From Streptomyces sp. NBC_00273 (GTDB lineage: Bacteria > Actinomycetota > Actinomycetes > Streptomycetales > Streptomycetaceae), in NCBI RefSeq assembly GCF_036178145.1, contig NZ_CP108067.1:8695001-8759000 (forward strand): a stretch of 64,000 bases of DNA, given 5' to 3'. Numbering within the stretch: position 1 is the stretch's first letter; each line of letters starts with the position of its first letter. The notes below the pieces were generated by a model. That model ran no database searches. It saw nothing but the letters and a program-made list of their open reading frames with translations, and had not been told where the DNA came from. The translations under genes and the position numbers were made by a program. Of the stretch, positions 42,791-52,934 are shown piece by piece.

Positions 42791-44422
42791 TCACGCCCGG
42801 TGCAGCACCGTCGAGAGGACCTCGCGCAGCGTCGCCGGGGCATCGGCCACGGCTCCCTCCGAGCGCCAGGCCACGAACCCGTCCGGCCGTACGAGCACGG
42901 CGCCCTCGGCGCTCATCGCGTGCGCCTCCGTCCAGTCCGAGCGCCCCTCCTGGACCAGATCCACACCCGGCCCGGAGCCGATCGTGTAGGCCTCCAGCCG
43001 CACCGACAGCCGCTGCGCCACCTGCTGCGCGGCCGCCTGCCACGGCGTCCCCGCGCCGCTGAGCAGCACGAAGGAACGCTCGTAGAGGTCCAGGGTGGAG
43101 ATCCGCTCACCCGACCGGGTCACCCACATGTGCGGGGCCCGGGTTCCGGTGTCGCCGACCAGCCGCAGGGTCTCCGGGATGACGGGCCGTGCGGGCTCGC
43201 CGCCGACGAGCGCGCCCTTCGGGTAGCAGTAGCCCATGGCGGTGGTGAGGACCCCGCTGCCCGGCCCGCCGCCCATGGTGGGCGGCGGCGCGTACCCCGG
43301 GTGGCTGTGTTCCGCCGAACGGGCCGACGCCCGCTCGCTGGTGGCCCTGGCCACCGGCAGCCGCTCGGCCTCGTAGGTGTCGAGCAGCTCGATGCCGGCC
43401 GAGCCGTCCAGCACCGCGGAGATCTTCCACGCCAGGTTGTGCGCGTCCTGGATCCCCGTGTTGGACCCGAACGCCCCGGTGGGGGACATCTCGTGGGCCG
43501 CGTCCCCGGCCAGGAACACCCGACCGGACGAATACCGCTGCGCCACCCGTTCGGCCGCGTGCCACGGGGCCTTGCCGCCGATCTGCACGTCCAGGTCGGG
43601 TACGCCGATCGCGTCGCGGATCTGGTCCACGCACCGCTCGTCGGTGAAGTCCTCCAGGGTTTCGCCCTGCTCCGGGTGCCACGGGGCGTGGAAGACCCAC
43701 TGCGTCTTGTTGTCCACGGGCAGCAGCGCTCCGTCGGCCCCCGGGCGGATCAGGTAGCAGACGATGAAGCGCAGGTCGCCCAGCACCTCGACGAGCTTCT
43801 CCGAGCGGAACGTGACGCTCACGTTGTGGAACAGCTCCCCGTTACCCGTCTGGGGGATCCGCAGCTGCTCCCTGACGGGACTGCGCGGCCCGTCCGCGGC
43901 GATCAGGAAGTCGGCGCGCACGGAGATGTGCTCGCCCGTCTCCCGGTCCTTCACCACGGCGTTCACCCCCGTGGCGTCCTGGTCGAAGCTCATCAGCTCG
44001 GTGGAGAACCGCACGTCGGCGCCCATGCCGCGGCTCTGTTCGGCCAGTACCGGCTCGACGTTGTTCTGGCTGCACAGACACCAGCCGGTCGGGCTGAACC
44101 GGGCCAGGGCCCCGGCCGGATCGATCGACTTGACCAGCCAGTTGTGGTCGCCGTCGGTCAGCGAGCGGGCCTGCAGAATGCCCTGGTTTCCCTCCAGTAC
44201 GGACGCCGCCCGGCGGATCGCGCGCTCCGCCCCTGCCGTGCGGAACAGCTCCATCGTCCGGGCGTTGATGCCACGGCCCCGCGGGTGCGCGGAGGTACCG
44301 GAGTGCTTCTCGACCAGCAGGTGCCTCACTCCGTGGCGGCTCAGGAAAAGCGAGGTGGACAGGCCCACGAGGGAGCCGCCCACGACGAGAACCGGTACGC
44401 GAACATCGGCGTTGTCTTCCAT
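42791..44422 (-). CDS. FAD-dependent polyketide hydroxylase of the spore-pigment locus (WhiE ORFVIII type)
   Basis: 543 residues. FAD motif VLVVGGSLVGLSTSLFLSRHG (residues 11-31), the NADPH-linked DFLIAADGPRSPVREQL, and the second FAD motif GRVFLAGDAAHEMSPTGAFG. A thioredoxin-like C-terminal domain is typical of aromatic polyketide hydroxylases. In S. coelicolor the homologous gene is divergently transcribed from the rest of the whiE cluster, exactly as here. It is expected to oxygenate the polyketide pigment in maturing spores. Confidence 0.92.
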   Translation of the reverse strand: MEDNADVRVPVLVVGGSLVGLSTSLFLSRHGVRHLLVEKHSGTSAHPRGRGINARTMELFRTAGAERAIRRAASVLEGNQGILQARSLTDGDHNWLVKSIDPAGALARFSPTGWCLCSQNNVEPVLAEQSRGMGADVRFSTELMSFDQDATGVNAVVKDRETGEHISVRADFLIAADGPRSPVREQLRIPQTGNGELFHNVSVTFRSEKLVEVLGDLRFIVCYLIRPGADGALLPVDNKTQWVFHAPWHPEQGETLEDFTDERCVDQIRDAIGVPDLDVQIGGKAPWHAAERVAQRYSSGRVFLAGDAAHEMSPTGAFGSNTGIQDAHNLAWKISAVLDGSAGIELLDTYEAERLPVARATSERASARSAEHSHPGYAPPPTMGGGPGSGVLTTAMGYCYPKGALVGGEPARPVIPETLRLVGDTGTRAPHMWVTRSGERISTLDLYERSFVLLSGAGTPWQAAAQQVAQRLSVRLEAYTIGSGPGVDLVQEGRSDWTEAHAMSAEGAVLVRPDGFVAWRSEGAVADAPATLREVLSTVLHRA

Positions 44423-44698
44423 CAGCTGCGGGCTCCTGTTTTCTGTGTGGGGGAGTGGAGTCTTTATGCCCGCGATCCGGGATCAGGCCCAGTTGATTCG
44501 CCGGTTGTCACCCGCTTGATCCGGACATGTAGCGGTACGTCCCTACCCGGATGACGATGAGCGACAGCGGCTCCCCCTGAGACGCGCCGGCCTGCCGTTG
44601 CCCCACCGAGGCGGCCGCCGGCCCGGGCGGACGCCACCGGTGACGGACGAGGGGTCCGTACGCGATGGATCTCCACCCCCTCATGAAGGAGTGAGTAG
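44423..44698. promoter_or_regulatory. Divergent promoter region of the spore-pigment locus
   Basis: 276 bases separate the hydroxylase and the main operon. A GAAGGAGTGAGTAG ribosome-binding region precedes the plus-strand gene. By analogy with whiE, sporulation-specific promoters should be here, but no -10/-35 pair is convincing by eye. Confidence 0.5.
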
Positions 44699-45796
44699 AT
44701 GACAACCACCCTGTCCGAACGGGTGTCGCAGTCAGCCTTCGACGGCTCCATGCTCCGGGTCGTCCTGCTGATGGACCTCCACGAGGGGACCCAGCAGCAG
44801 TTCTTCGAGGCGTACGAACAGCTCCGCCACGACATCGCGTCGGTTCCGGGCCACATCAGCGACCAGCTGTGCCAGTCCTTCGAGAATCCCTCCCAATGGC
44901 TCATCACCAGCGAGTGGGAAAGCGCCCCGCAATACCTCGCATGGGTCAACAGCGACCATCACGCCGAACAGGTGAAGCCGCTCGGCGCGTGCGCCCGCGC
45001 CATGCGCCCGCTCAAGTTCACCGTCCTGCGGGAGACCGGCCGCGGCTACGGCCAGGAGGCCCGGCCGGCCACGGCGCGCCTGCAACAGACCCCCCGGTTG
45101 GGTGCCGGCATCGTGCGCCACGCCCTCACCTTCACCGTCAAGCCGGGAAGCGAGCAGGACGTCGCGTCCATCCTCTCCAGCTACGCCTCCCCGGCGGCCC
45201 GGGTCGACGACCACACCCGCTTGTGCCGCACCTCCCTGTTCATGCACGGCAACCGGGTCGTACGGACGGTGGAGGTCCAGGGCGACCTGATGGCGGCCCT
45301 GCGGCACGTCTCCGAGCAGCCCGAGGTGCGCGCCGTCGAGGAGGCCATCAACCCCTACCTCGAACAGGACCGGAACCTGAACGACCCGGAGTCCGCGCGC
45401 ATGTTCTTCATGCGCGCGGCGCTCCCGGCGGTCCACCACATCGCCGCACCCGAGCCCGAGTCCGCCGAGGTCCAGCGGCACGCGCTCTTCTACCCGGCCA
45501 AGCCCGGCTGCGGCGTCGCGCTCGCCAAGTTCCTGGCCCGCCAGGACGAGGCGGCCGCACGCCATCCGGGCAGCCCCGTTCGGAGCAGCAGCATCTTCCA
45601 GCGTGACGACATCGTCGTCCGGCTCATCGACGTCCGCGGCCCGCTCGACGCCGAGCCCGACACCACCTTCGGCGTCTCGGGACCGCGCAAGGCGGCGGTG
45701 CTCGACCGGCTGACGGCCCGGGCCGGCAGGCGGATCCGCACCGCCGGCCACACCATGAACCTGATCACGGACCGCCGGGCACCCGCCGATTCCTGA
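44699..45796 (+). CDS. SchA/CurD-like spore-pigment protein (WhiE ORFI type)
   Basis: 365 residues. It contains an antibiotic-biosynthesis-monooxygenase-like half (residues about 18-110, [20 protein letters not shown] and [14 protein letters not shown]). SchA/CurD-like repeats follow, with three related segments starting near [25 protein letters not shown] and [11 protein letters not shown]. Its exact reaction is unknown. It is first gene of the pigment operon, as ORFI is in whiE. Confidence 0.9.
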   Translation: MTTTLSERVSQSAFDGSMLRVVLLMDLHEGTQQQFFEAYEQLRHDIASVPGHISDQLCQSFENPSQWLITSEWESAPQYLAWVNSDHHAEQVKPLGACARAMRPLKFTVLRETGRGYGQEARPATARLQQTPRLGAGIVRHALTFTVKPGSEQDVASILSSYASPAARVDDHTRLCRTSLFMHGNRVVRTVEVQGDLMAALRHVSEQPEVRAVEEAINPYLEQDRNLNDPESARMFFMRAALPAVHHIAAPEPESAEVQRHALFYPAKPGCGVALAKFLARQDEAAARHPGSPVRSSSIFQRDDIVVRLIDVRGPLDAEPDTTFGVSGPRKAAVLDRLTARAGRRIRTAGHTMNLITDRRAPADS

Positions 45797-45888
45797 TCCT
45801 CCCCGGCCGTCCGGCCCACCCCCCCGTTCCACCCCCGATCCCGACCCATCCGCACCCAGGCTCTCCCCACACGCAGGAGGAACCCGCC

Positions 45889-46332
45889 ATGACCCAACAG
45901 CGCCCACGCATCGTGGACCTCAGCGAGACGCCCCCCAACCGCCGGCGCGGCGGAGACCTCAGGGCGGTGCTCACCCCGACCTCCGTGGGTTCCACCAGCG
46001 GCTTCATGGGCCTGGCGATCATGGCCCCCGGGGAGTCGATCGCGGAGCACTACCACCCGTACTCCGAGGAGTTCGTGTACGTGGTCAGCGGCCGCCTCGA
46101 GGTCGACCTCGACGGCGAGGCCCACCCGCTGCGCACCGACCAGGGACTCCTGGTCCCGCTCAACACGCGCCACCGCTTCCGGAACGTCGGGGACACCGAG
46201 GCCCGCATGGTCTTCCACCTCGGCCCGCTGGCCCCGCGCCCCGAACTCGGCCACGTGGACACCGAGCAGGCCCCGCACCCGGAGAGCACCGCGTGGGAGC
46301 AGCCGCCGGACCGCACGGGAGCGGTCTCGTGA
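45889..46332 (+). CDS. Cupin protein of the spore-pigment locus (WhiE ORFII type)
   Basis: 147 residues behind CAGGAGG. A single cupin barrel: [20 protein letters not shown] with His/Glu ligands, then [11 protein letters not shown]. In whiE-type clusters it assists pigment folding or modification; its reaction is unproven. The stop overlaps the KS-alpha start (GTGA), so the genes are coupled. Confidence 0.9.
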   Translation: MTQQRPRIVDLSETPPNRRRGGDLRAVLTPTSVGSTSGFMGLAIMAPGESIAEHYHPYSEEFVYVVSGRLEVDLDGEAHPLRTDQGLLVPLNTRHRFRNVGDTEARMVFHLGPLAPRPELGHVDTEQAPHPESTAWEQPPDRTGAVS

Positions 46333-47600
46333 CCCGCCGGCGGGTGGCCGTCACCGGAGTCGGTGTCGTCGCGCCCGGCGGGATCGGCGTCCGCGACTTC
46401 TGGGACCTGCTCTCCAACGGCCGTACGGCGACGCGCGGGATCAGCCTCTTCGACCCGGCCGGGTTCCGTTCCCGGATAGCCGCCGAGGTCGACTTCGACC
46501 CCGCCGCGCACGGCCTCGAACCGGGCGAGGCGGACCGGGCGGACCGCTACATCCAGTTCGCCCTGGTGGCCGCCCGGGAGGCGGTGAAGGACGCGGGGCT
46601 CGACCTCACCACGGACGAGGCCTGGCGGACCGGGGTCTCCCTCGGCACGGCCGTCGGCGGCACCACCCGGCTGGAGCACGACTACGTGGCCGTCAGCCAG
46701 TCCGGCTCCTGGTGGGACGTGGACCACAAGCGGGCCGGCCCGTTCCTGCACCGGGCGTTCACCCCCGCCACCCTCGCCTCCGCCGTGGCGGAGCAGACGG
46801 GTGCGCGGGGCCCGGTCCAGACGGTCTCCACCGGCTGCACCTCGGGACTCGACGCCATCGGGTACGCCGTGCACTCCATCGCGGAGGGCCGGATGGACGT
46901 GTGCATCGCGGGCGCGTCCGACTCACCCATATCGCCCATCACCGTGGCCTGCTTCGACGCCATCAAGGCGACCTCGCCGAACAACGACGACCCGGCCCAC
47001 GCCTCCCGGCCGTTCGACGCCGACCGGGACGGGTTCGTCCTCGGCGAGGGCGGCGCCGTCCTCGTACTCGAAGAGCTGGAACACGCCCGCGCCCGCGGTG
47101 CGACCGTCTACTGCGAGATCGGCGGCTACGCCACCTTCGGCAACGCCCACCACATGACCGGGCTGACCGCAGAGGGCCTGGAGATGGCCCGGGCCATCGA
47201 AACGGCCCTCGCCGAGGCCGGCGTCGCCGCCGACGAGATCGACTACGTCAACGCGCACGGCTCCGGCACCAAGCAGAACGACCGTCACGAGACCGCGGCG
47301 GTCAAGCGGGTCCTGGGCGACCACGCCTACAAGACGCCGATGACCTCCATCAAATCCATGGTGGGGCACTCCCTCGGCGCGATCGGCGCCATCGAACTGG
47401 CGGCCTGCGTACTCGCCATGACCCACCAGGTGGTACCGCCGACGGCGAACTACGAGACGCCCGACCCCGAGTGCGACCTGGACTACGTACCCCGCGTCGC
47501 CCGCGGCCGGAAGCTGCGCAGCGTGCTCTCGGTCGGCAGCGGCTTCGGCGGATTCCAGTCCGCCGTGGTCATGACCCGGCCGAAGGAGGAGGTCTCGTGA
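46329..47600 (+). CDS. Type II polyketide ketosynthase alpha (WhiE ORFIII type)
   Basis: 423 residues from GTG 46329. Active-site Cys170 in [15 protein letters not shown], and catalytic histidines in [12 protein letters not shown] and [11 protein letters not shown]. It extends the polyketide chain from malonyl-ACP together with KS-beta. The start overlaps the cupin stop and the stop overlaps the KS-beta start, both by GTGA. Confidence 0.96.
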   Translation: MTRRRVAVTGVGVVAPGGIGVRDFWDLLSNGRTATRGISLFDPAGFRSRIAAEVDFDPAAHGLEPGEADRADRYIQFALVAAREAVKDAGLDLTTDEAWRTGVSLGTAVGGTTRLEHDYVAVSQSGSWWDVDHKRAGPFLHRAFTPATLASAVAEQTGARGPVQTVSTGCTSGLDAIGYAVHSIAEGRMDVCIAGASDSPISPITVACFDAIKATSPNNDDPAHASRPFDADRDGFVLGEGGAVLVLEELEHARARGATVYCEIGGYATFGNAHHMTGLTAEGLEMARAIETALAEAGVAADEIDYVNAHGSGTKQNDRHETAAVKRVLGDHAYKTPMTSIKSMVGHSLGAIGAIELAACVLAMTHQVVPPTANYETPDPECDLDYVPRVARGRKLRSVLSVGSGFGGFQSAVVMTRPKEEVS

Positions 47601-48823
47601 CCAGCCGTACGGTCATCACGGGCATCGGAGTCGTCGCGCCCAACGGCGTGGGCGCCGACGCCTTCTGGAAGGCGACCCAGTCCGGACTCAACGTACTGGA
47701 CCGGGTCACCAGGGCGGGCTGCGAGCACCTGCCGCTGCGCGTCGCGGGCGAGGTCCGGGGCTTCGACCCGGGCGCCATGGTCGAGGACCGCTTCCTCGTC
47801 CAGACCGACCGCTTCACCCACCACGCCCTCGCCGCCGCCGACCTCGCCCTGGAGGACGCCCGGCTCGGCCGGGCCGACTACGAGGGCGACCCCTTCTCCG
47901 TGGGCGTCGTCACCGCCGCCGGATCCGGCGGCGGCGAGTTCGGCCAGCGCGAGCTCCAGCACCTCTGGGAGCAGGGGCCGCGCTTCGTGGGCCCGTACCA
48001 GTCGATCGCCTGGTTCTACGCCGCGAGCACCGGACAGATCTCCATCCGGCGCGGACTGAAGGGCCCCTGCGGGGTCGTGGCCAGTGACGAGGCGGGCGGA
48101 CTGGACGCCTTCGCGCACGCCGTCCGCGGGATCCGCCAGGGCAGCCGGGCCATGCTGGTCGGGGCGACGGAGGCACCGCTGGCGCCCTACTCCATCGTCT
48201 GCCAACTGGAGTACGAGGGGCTGAGCACGGGGGAGGACCCCGATCGCGCCTACCGGCCGTTCACCGACAAGGCCTGCGGATTCGTCCCCGCCGAGGGCGG
48301 CGCGATGTTCGTCGTCGAGGACGAGGACGAGGCCCGCGGCCGCGGCGCCACCGTACGGGCCGTCCTGGCCGGCCACGGCGCGACCTTCACCGGCACCCGG
48401 CGACGGGACACGTCCGGCGAGGGACTCGCCCACGCCATCCGCGGCGCCCTGCGGGAAGCCGACTGCGCGCCCGAGGAGATCGACGTGGTCTTCGCCGACG
48501 CCATCGGGACCCCGGAGGCCGACGCGGCCGAGGTGGCCGCCCTCGCCGCCGCCCTCGGCGCGTACGGACGGAAGGTGCCGGTCACGGCGCCCAAGTCCGG
48601 TACCGGCAGGGCGTACTGCGCGGCTCCCGCCCTCGACACCGCGGCCGCGGTCCTGGCCCTGGAACACGGCATCGTCCCGCCGACCCCGAACGTCTACGAC
48701 GTGTGCCACGACCTCGACGTGGTGACCGGCAGCGCCCGCGCCGCGGAGTTGCGCACCGCGCTGGTGCTCAGCCGCGGCCGGATGGGGTCGAACTCCGCGC
48801 TCGTCGTCCGCAAGGGCTCGTAG
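47597..48823 (+). CDS. Ketosynthase beta / chain length factor (WhiE ORFIV type)
   Basis: 408 residues from GTG 47597. It aligns with KS-alpha, but the active Cys is replaced: [12 protein letters not shown] carries Glu at that position (typical chain length factors have Gln). It sets the number of extender units and may start the chain by decarboxylating malonyl-ACP. Coupled with KS-alpha by overlap, and 18 bases before the ACP. Confidence 0.95.
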   Translation: MTSRTVITGIGVVAPNGVGADAFWKATQSGLNVLDRVTRAGCEHLPLRVAGEVRGFDPGAMVEDRFLVQTDRFTHHALAAADLALEDARLGRADYEGDPFSVGVVTAAGSGGGEFGQRELQHLWEQGPRFVGPYQSIAWFYAASTGQISIRRGLKGPCGVVASDEAGGLDAFAHAVRGIRQGSRAMLVGATEAPLAPYSIVCQLEYEGLSTGEDPDRAYRPFTDKACGFVPAEGGAMFVVEDEDEARGRGATVRAVLAGHGATFTGTRRRDTSGEGLAHAIRGALREADCAPEEIDVVFADAIGTPEADAAEVAALAAALGAYGRKVPVTAPKSGTGRAYCAAPALDTAAAVLALEHGIVPPTPNVYDVCHDLDVVTGSARAAELRTALVLSRGRMGSNSALVVRKGS

Positions 48824-48841
48824 GAGGAAGGGAGCACAGAG

Positions 48842-49577
<736 letters not shown>

Positions 49578-49597
49578 GACGAAAGGCGAACACCCGG

Positions 49598-49939
49598 ATG
49601 AACCAGACGCACCGCGCCCTCATCGTCGCCCGGATGGCGCCGGGATCGGCGCCGGACATCGCCGAACTCTTCACGGGTTCGGACGCGGGTGAACTCCCGC
49701 ACCTGGTGGGGGTCACGCGCCGCAGCCTGTTCCAGTTCGGCGACGTCTACCTGCACCTGATCGAGTCGGACCGGCCGCCCGGCCCGGCCATCGCGAAGGT
49801 CACCGAGCACCCGGAATTCCGGGACCTCAGCGAGCGGCTGACCGCCTACATCAGCCCGCACAACCCGGACACCTGGCGCAGCCCGAAGGACGCCATGGCC
49901 CACGAGTTCTACCGCTGGGAGAACCCCGGCGCGAAGTGA
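49598..49939 (+). CDS. TcmI-family polyketide cyclase (WhiE ORFVII type)
   Basis: 113 residues from ATG 49598, behind GAAAGGCGA. TcmI-like dimeric cyclase: RALIVARMAPGSAPDIAELF, FQFGDVYLHLIESD, HPEFRDLSERLTAYISP and ending MAHEFYRWE. It closes later rings of the pigment. Last gene of the operon, followed by a 13-bp hairpin. Confidence 0.93.
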   Translation: MNQTHRALIVARMAPGSAPDIAELFTGSDAGELPHLVGVTRRSLFQFGDVYLHLIESDRPPGPAIAKVTEHPEFRDLSERLTAYISPHNPDTWRSPKDAMAHEFYRWENPGAK

Positions 49940-49953
49940 CCCGCGGCCCGGAC

Positions 49954-49983
49954 GGGACCCGCACACCGAAGTGTGCGGGTCCC
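49954..49983 (+). terminator. Terminator of the spore-pigment operon
   Basis: GGGACCCGCACAC (49954-49966) and GTGTGCGGGTCCC (49971-49983) form a perfect 13-pair stem with the tetraloop CGAA, 14 bases after the last stop. Confidence 0.88.
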
Positions 49984-50036
49984 GCCGCATGTGGCCGATC
50001 ACCGCAGAGCGCAGGAAGAGAGCAGGAGCAGACGGC

Positions 50037-50744
50037 ATGAACCCGAGCGACACCGACCACTTCCCGGCGGATCCGGCCCGTCCGCACGACGGCGAGCACG
50101 CCCGTACCTCCCTGCACGTGCTCGTCCTGTCCGGTTCCTCCCGCACCGGATCGGTCAACGCCCGCCTCGGCTCCCTGGTCGCCGCCCTGGTGTCCCGGGC
50201 CGGCGCCACCGCACGGGCCGCCACGCTCGGCGACTTCCCGATGCCGCCGTACGACGGCGACGTGGAGGCCGACGAGGGACTGCCCGAAGGGGCCCTGGCC
50301 CTGTGCGCGCGGATCGAGGCCGCGCAGGCGCTGATCATCGCCTCCCCCGAGTACAACGCCTCCGTCCCGGGCGTGCTCAAGAACGCCATCGACTGGGTCT
50401 CCCGCTACCGTCCGCAGCCCTTCAAGGACAAGCAGACCCTGCTGGTGTCGGCCTCGCCCTCGATGGTCGGCGGCAACCGCGGGCTGTGGGCCCTGCGGGT
50501 GCCGCTGGAGCACCTCGGCGCGCGCGTCTACCCGGACATGTTCAGCCTGGCGGGCGCCCACCAGGCGTTCACCGAGGACGGCGCCCTCACCGACCCGGGC
50601 CTCGGCGAGCGCCTCACCAGTACGATCGGCTCCTTCCTCGACCTCGTCGAGGCCGACACCCGTTACCTGTGCCTGCAGCGCCGCTGGTACGAGTTCCTGG
50701 GCGACCGCACCGACGCTCCCGTGACCTCACGCGCCCAGGACTGA
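50037..50744 (+). CDS. NADPH-dependent FMN reductase / quinone reductase
   Basis: 235 residues from ATG 50037 (GCAGGAG site). Flavodoxin-like fold: LVLSGSSRTGSVNARLG (FMN phosphate loop), SPEYNASVPGVLKNAIDW and the Pro/Gly-rich VSASPSMVGGNRG. It would reduce FMN or quinones. It starts 54 bases beyond the pigment-operon terminator, so it is probably a separate unit, although a reductase could serve the pigment hydroxylase. Confidence 0.9.
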   Translation: MNPSDTDHFPADPARPHDGEHARTSLHVLVLSGSSRTGSVNARLGSLVAALVSRAGATARAATLGDFPMPPYDGDVEADEGLPEGALALCARIEAAQALIIASPEYNASVPGVLKNAIDWVSRYRPQPFKDKQTLLVSASPSMVGGNRGLWALRVPLEHLGARVYPDMFSLAGAHQAFTEDGALTDPGLGERLTSTIGSFLDLVEADTRYLCLQRRWYEFLGDRTDAPVTSRAQD

Positions 50745-50810
50745 TCATCATCGGCCACAGGGGGTGAGCTATGTTGGAGCGCGAGTGACATCAGTTAGGG
50801 AGGCCCTCGA

Positions 50811-51728
50811 GTGTCATCGGGGCAGCAGGCACGCGCACAAGCGGCTGCGATCACACCAGGGGGTCAGTCGTCCGAAGAGGTCCGTCCTCCGGCCGACCGG
50901 CTCCTCGCGCTCTTCGACGGACGCCGCCTGTCACCGGGCCAGCGCCGCATCGCCCAGTACTTGATCGACCACCTCACCGAGGCCGCGTTCCTCTCGATCA
51001 CCGAACTGGCCGAGCGGGTGGGCGTGAGCCAGCCCTCCGTGACCCGGTTCGCCGCCTCCCTCGGCTTCAGCGGCTACCCCGCCCTGCGGGACGTGCTGCA
51101 GCCGATCGCGCTCAGCGCCGTCGCCGGTGCCCCGGACACCCGCGCGCAGATCCGCCGCAACGAGCTGCAGGAAGCCGTCGACGCCGAGATCGAGAACCTG
51201 GAGAACGTGCGCAGGCTGCTCGCCGACACCGACCAGGTGCTGGACATCGGCCGCGAGCTGGCCGCCTCCGTGCCGCTGACCGTCCTCGGCCTGCGCATCT
51301 CGGTCTCGCTCGCGGAGTACTTCGCCTACGCGGCCCGGCGCATCCACCCCGACGTGCGCCTGGTGACCCGCGGCGGCAGCGTCGCCTTCGACGCGCTGCT
51401 GCAGTCCAGGGCGGCCGGCGGGACCTGGGTGCTGGCCTTCGCCATGCCGCGGCACGCCAAGGAGACCCTGGCCGCCATCCGCGCCGCCCGCAGTACGGGG
51501 CTGCGCGTGGTCCTGATCACGGACCCCACCCTGGGGCCGCTGGTGGACGAGGCGGACGTGTCCCTGACCGCGGGCACCGGGTCCCGGCTGGTTTTCGACT
51601 CGTACGCGGCGCCCGGAATGCTGTCCGCGGCCCTGTTGCAGGCGATGGCCGACGCGGACCCGGAGCGGACCCAGGCCCGACTGGAGGGCTACGAGCACGT
51701 GGCCGACCAGCACGGCTTCTTCCTGTAG
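50811..51728 (+). CDS. MurR/RpiR-family transcriptional regulator
   Basis: 305 residues, GTG 50811. N-terminal helix-turn-helix (FLSITELAERVGVSQPSVTR, FAASLGFSGYPALRD) and C-terminal SIS domain (about 135-270: VLGLRISVSLAEYFAYA, VLAFAMPRHAKETL). SIS domains sense sugar phosphates. Just after its stop lies an AT-rich patch with ATGAAATTTTTCAT, the kind of site RpiR proteins bind. Confidence 0.9.
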   Translation: MSSGQQARAQAAAITPGGQSSEEVRPPADRLLALFDGRRLSPGQRRIAQYLIDHLTEAAFLSITELAERVGVSQPSVTRFAASLGFSGYPALRDVLQPIALSAVAGAPDTRAQIRRNELQEAVDAEIENLENVRRLLADTDQVLDIGRELAASVPLTVLGLRISVSLAEYFAYAARRIHPDVRLVTRGGSVAFDALLQSRAAGGTWVLAFAMPRHAKETLAAIRAARSTGLRVVLITDPTLGPLVDEADVSLTAGTGSRLVFDSYAAPGMLSAALLQAMADADPERTQARLEGYEHVADQHGFFL

Positions 51729-51864
51729 CCCGTGCCGGCCTGCTTCACCAGGCGATATTCAGCCCTCGACGTGCATGAAATTTTTCATACTCTTGCTTAC
51801 TCGACGGTATATATGTTTACTGACGAAGGCGCTCCGGATCCACCAGATGCCAAGGAGGACCCCC
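51729..51864. promoter_or_regulatory. AT-rich promoter patch with RpiR-type palindrome
   Basis: This 136-bp gap is far richer in A/T than its neighbours. ATGAAA-TT-TTTCAT (51775-51788) is a perfect 6+2+6 palindrome. TATATATG (51811 on) resembles a -10 element. The next start codon has an ideal AAGGAGG site. It may be the target of the adjoining RpiR regulator. Confidence 0.6.
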
Positions 51865-52074
51865 ATGTCCTCCCGAACGTACTCGCGGTACGACGAACCT
51901 CCTCAGGTCGCGACCGCGTGTCGGATCCAGGCTTTGGATCCCCGCAGAGCGCCCATGGCGGCCTCGGTCAACCCCTGGGCCGAGGCCGCCCCCCAAGAAC
52001 GTCTCGATCAGAGTTCGACTCCACTCGGAAGTGACGAGAATGCCTCAGACGGCCACGTACACCCTCAGCCCTGA
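51865..52074 (+). CDS. Small hypothetical protein behind the AT-rich promoter
   Basis: 69 residues, ATG 51865 with a strong AAGGAGG site. Hydrophilic, with no membrane helix or motif (SSRTYSRYDEPPQVATACRI, then PWAEAAPQERLDQSS). Its 3' end overlaps the next frame by 35 bases. It could be a real small protein, a leader peptide, or the remnant of a longer gene. Confidence 0.45.
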   Translation: MSSRTYSRYDEPPQVATACRIQALDPRRAPMAASVNPWAEAAPQERLDQSSTPLGSDENASDGHVHPQP

Positions 52075-52426
52075 CTGGCCCATGCAGGTCAAGGCACCCG
52101 GGACGCACGACTGGGAGCGCAGCGCCGCGCGCTGGCTGCGGGATCTTCTCCCGGCCCGCTACGGCGGCTACCTGACCCTCACTCGCCACCACGCCCTCCT
52201 GGCCCGGCACGTCCAGCTCCAGCTGCAGCACGAGATGCGCGCGGTGCGGACGGCCCTGCAGACCAGCCGCGCCGAGCTGCCCACCATGGGCATCGCCGAG
52301 TCGGTCATCGAGAACTCGATCAGGATGTACGCCGTCGAGCTGGAGCAGCTGGGCCGGCTCGCCCGCGGCGCACGCCTCGTGTCCGACGCGCTCCTCGTCG
52401 GCACCCCCGCCCAGCGCCGGCGCTGA
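52040..52426 (+). CDS. Small conserved helical protein
   Basis: 128 residues from ATG 52040; GTG 52031 is an alternative. After a short start (QTATYTLSPDWPMQVK) it is mainly helical: TLTRHHALLARHVQLQLQHE and GIAESVIENSIRMYAVELEQ. I recognise a small Streptomyces family of unknown function. It may be translated in coupling with the overlapping upstream frame. Confidence 0.62.
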   Translation: MPQTATYTLSPDWPMQVKAPGTHDWERSAARWLRDLLPARYGGYLTLTRHHALLARHVQLQLQHEMRAVRTALQTSRAELPTMGIAESVIENSIRMYAVELEQLGRLARGARLVSDALLVGTPAQRRR

Positions 52427-52482
52427 CCGCGACGTCCGCAACGTCCTTGGGCCCGCCACGTTCGCTGCGGCCTCCGCGTCGG

Positions 52483-52866
52483 TCACACCGGTTGCGCCGG
52501 CTGCCAGGAGCGGAGCCGGGCGGCCACGTCGAAGACGGTGGCACGCAACATGCGGATGTCGGTGATGAGGTCGCGCCACTGCTCGTAGCTGGCGTCCACC
52601 GCCTCGCCGCAGGCCTCGATGTACGCGACGGCGACCCCGTAGGCGAAGTATTCGTTGGAGTCGGGGAGCGGTCGGAGCAGCACGATCGCGTCGAGCAGCG
52701 CGGCCGCGCGCCAGTAGGCGTCGGGGTCGTCCACGTCCAGGCTGGGCGTGTTCACCCGGTGCCGGGCCACGGCGGCGACCAGGGCGGAATGGTCGGCCAC
52801 CGCCACGTCCTTGAACAGCGCCTCCTGCCGCTCCAGCAGCCAGCGGTGATCGATGTGCAGTTCCAC
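52483..52866 (-). CDS. Fic/Doc-like toxin-family protein without the canonical motif
   Basis: 127 residues from GTG 52866. The overall order of helices and the segments DHRWLLERQEALF, DAYWRAAALLDAIVLLRPLP and NEYFAYGVAVAYIEACG resemble Doc-type proteins annotated as toxin components in Streptomyces. The catalytic HPFxxGNKR loop is replaced by RPLPDSNEYF, so AMP/phosphate transfer is unlikely. No antitoxin gene is seen next to it. Confidence 0.6.
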   Translation of the reverse strand: MELHIDHRWLLERQEALFKDVAVADHSALVAAVARHRVNTPSLDVDDPDAYWRAAALLDAIVLLRPLPDSNEYFAYGVAVAYIEACGEAVDASYEQWRDLITDIRMLRATVFDVAARLRSWQPAQPV

Positions 52867-52934
52867 GCCTCCGAGTATCCCCGCCCGGGGCCCGGCCGTG
52901 GGGCTTTTCCGGTCGGGCGGGGACGCGCGCGGGA

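Noticed and set aside
42722..44554. 610-codon frame opposite the spore-pigment hydroxylase
   Set aside because: No domain and antisense to a clear FAD hydroxylase.
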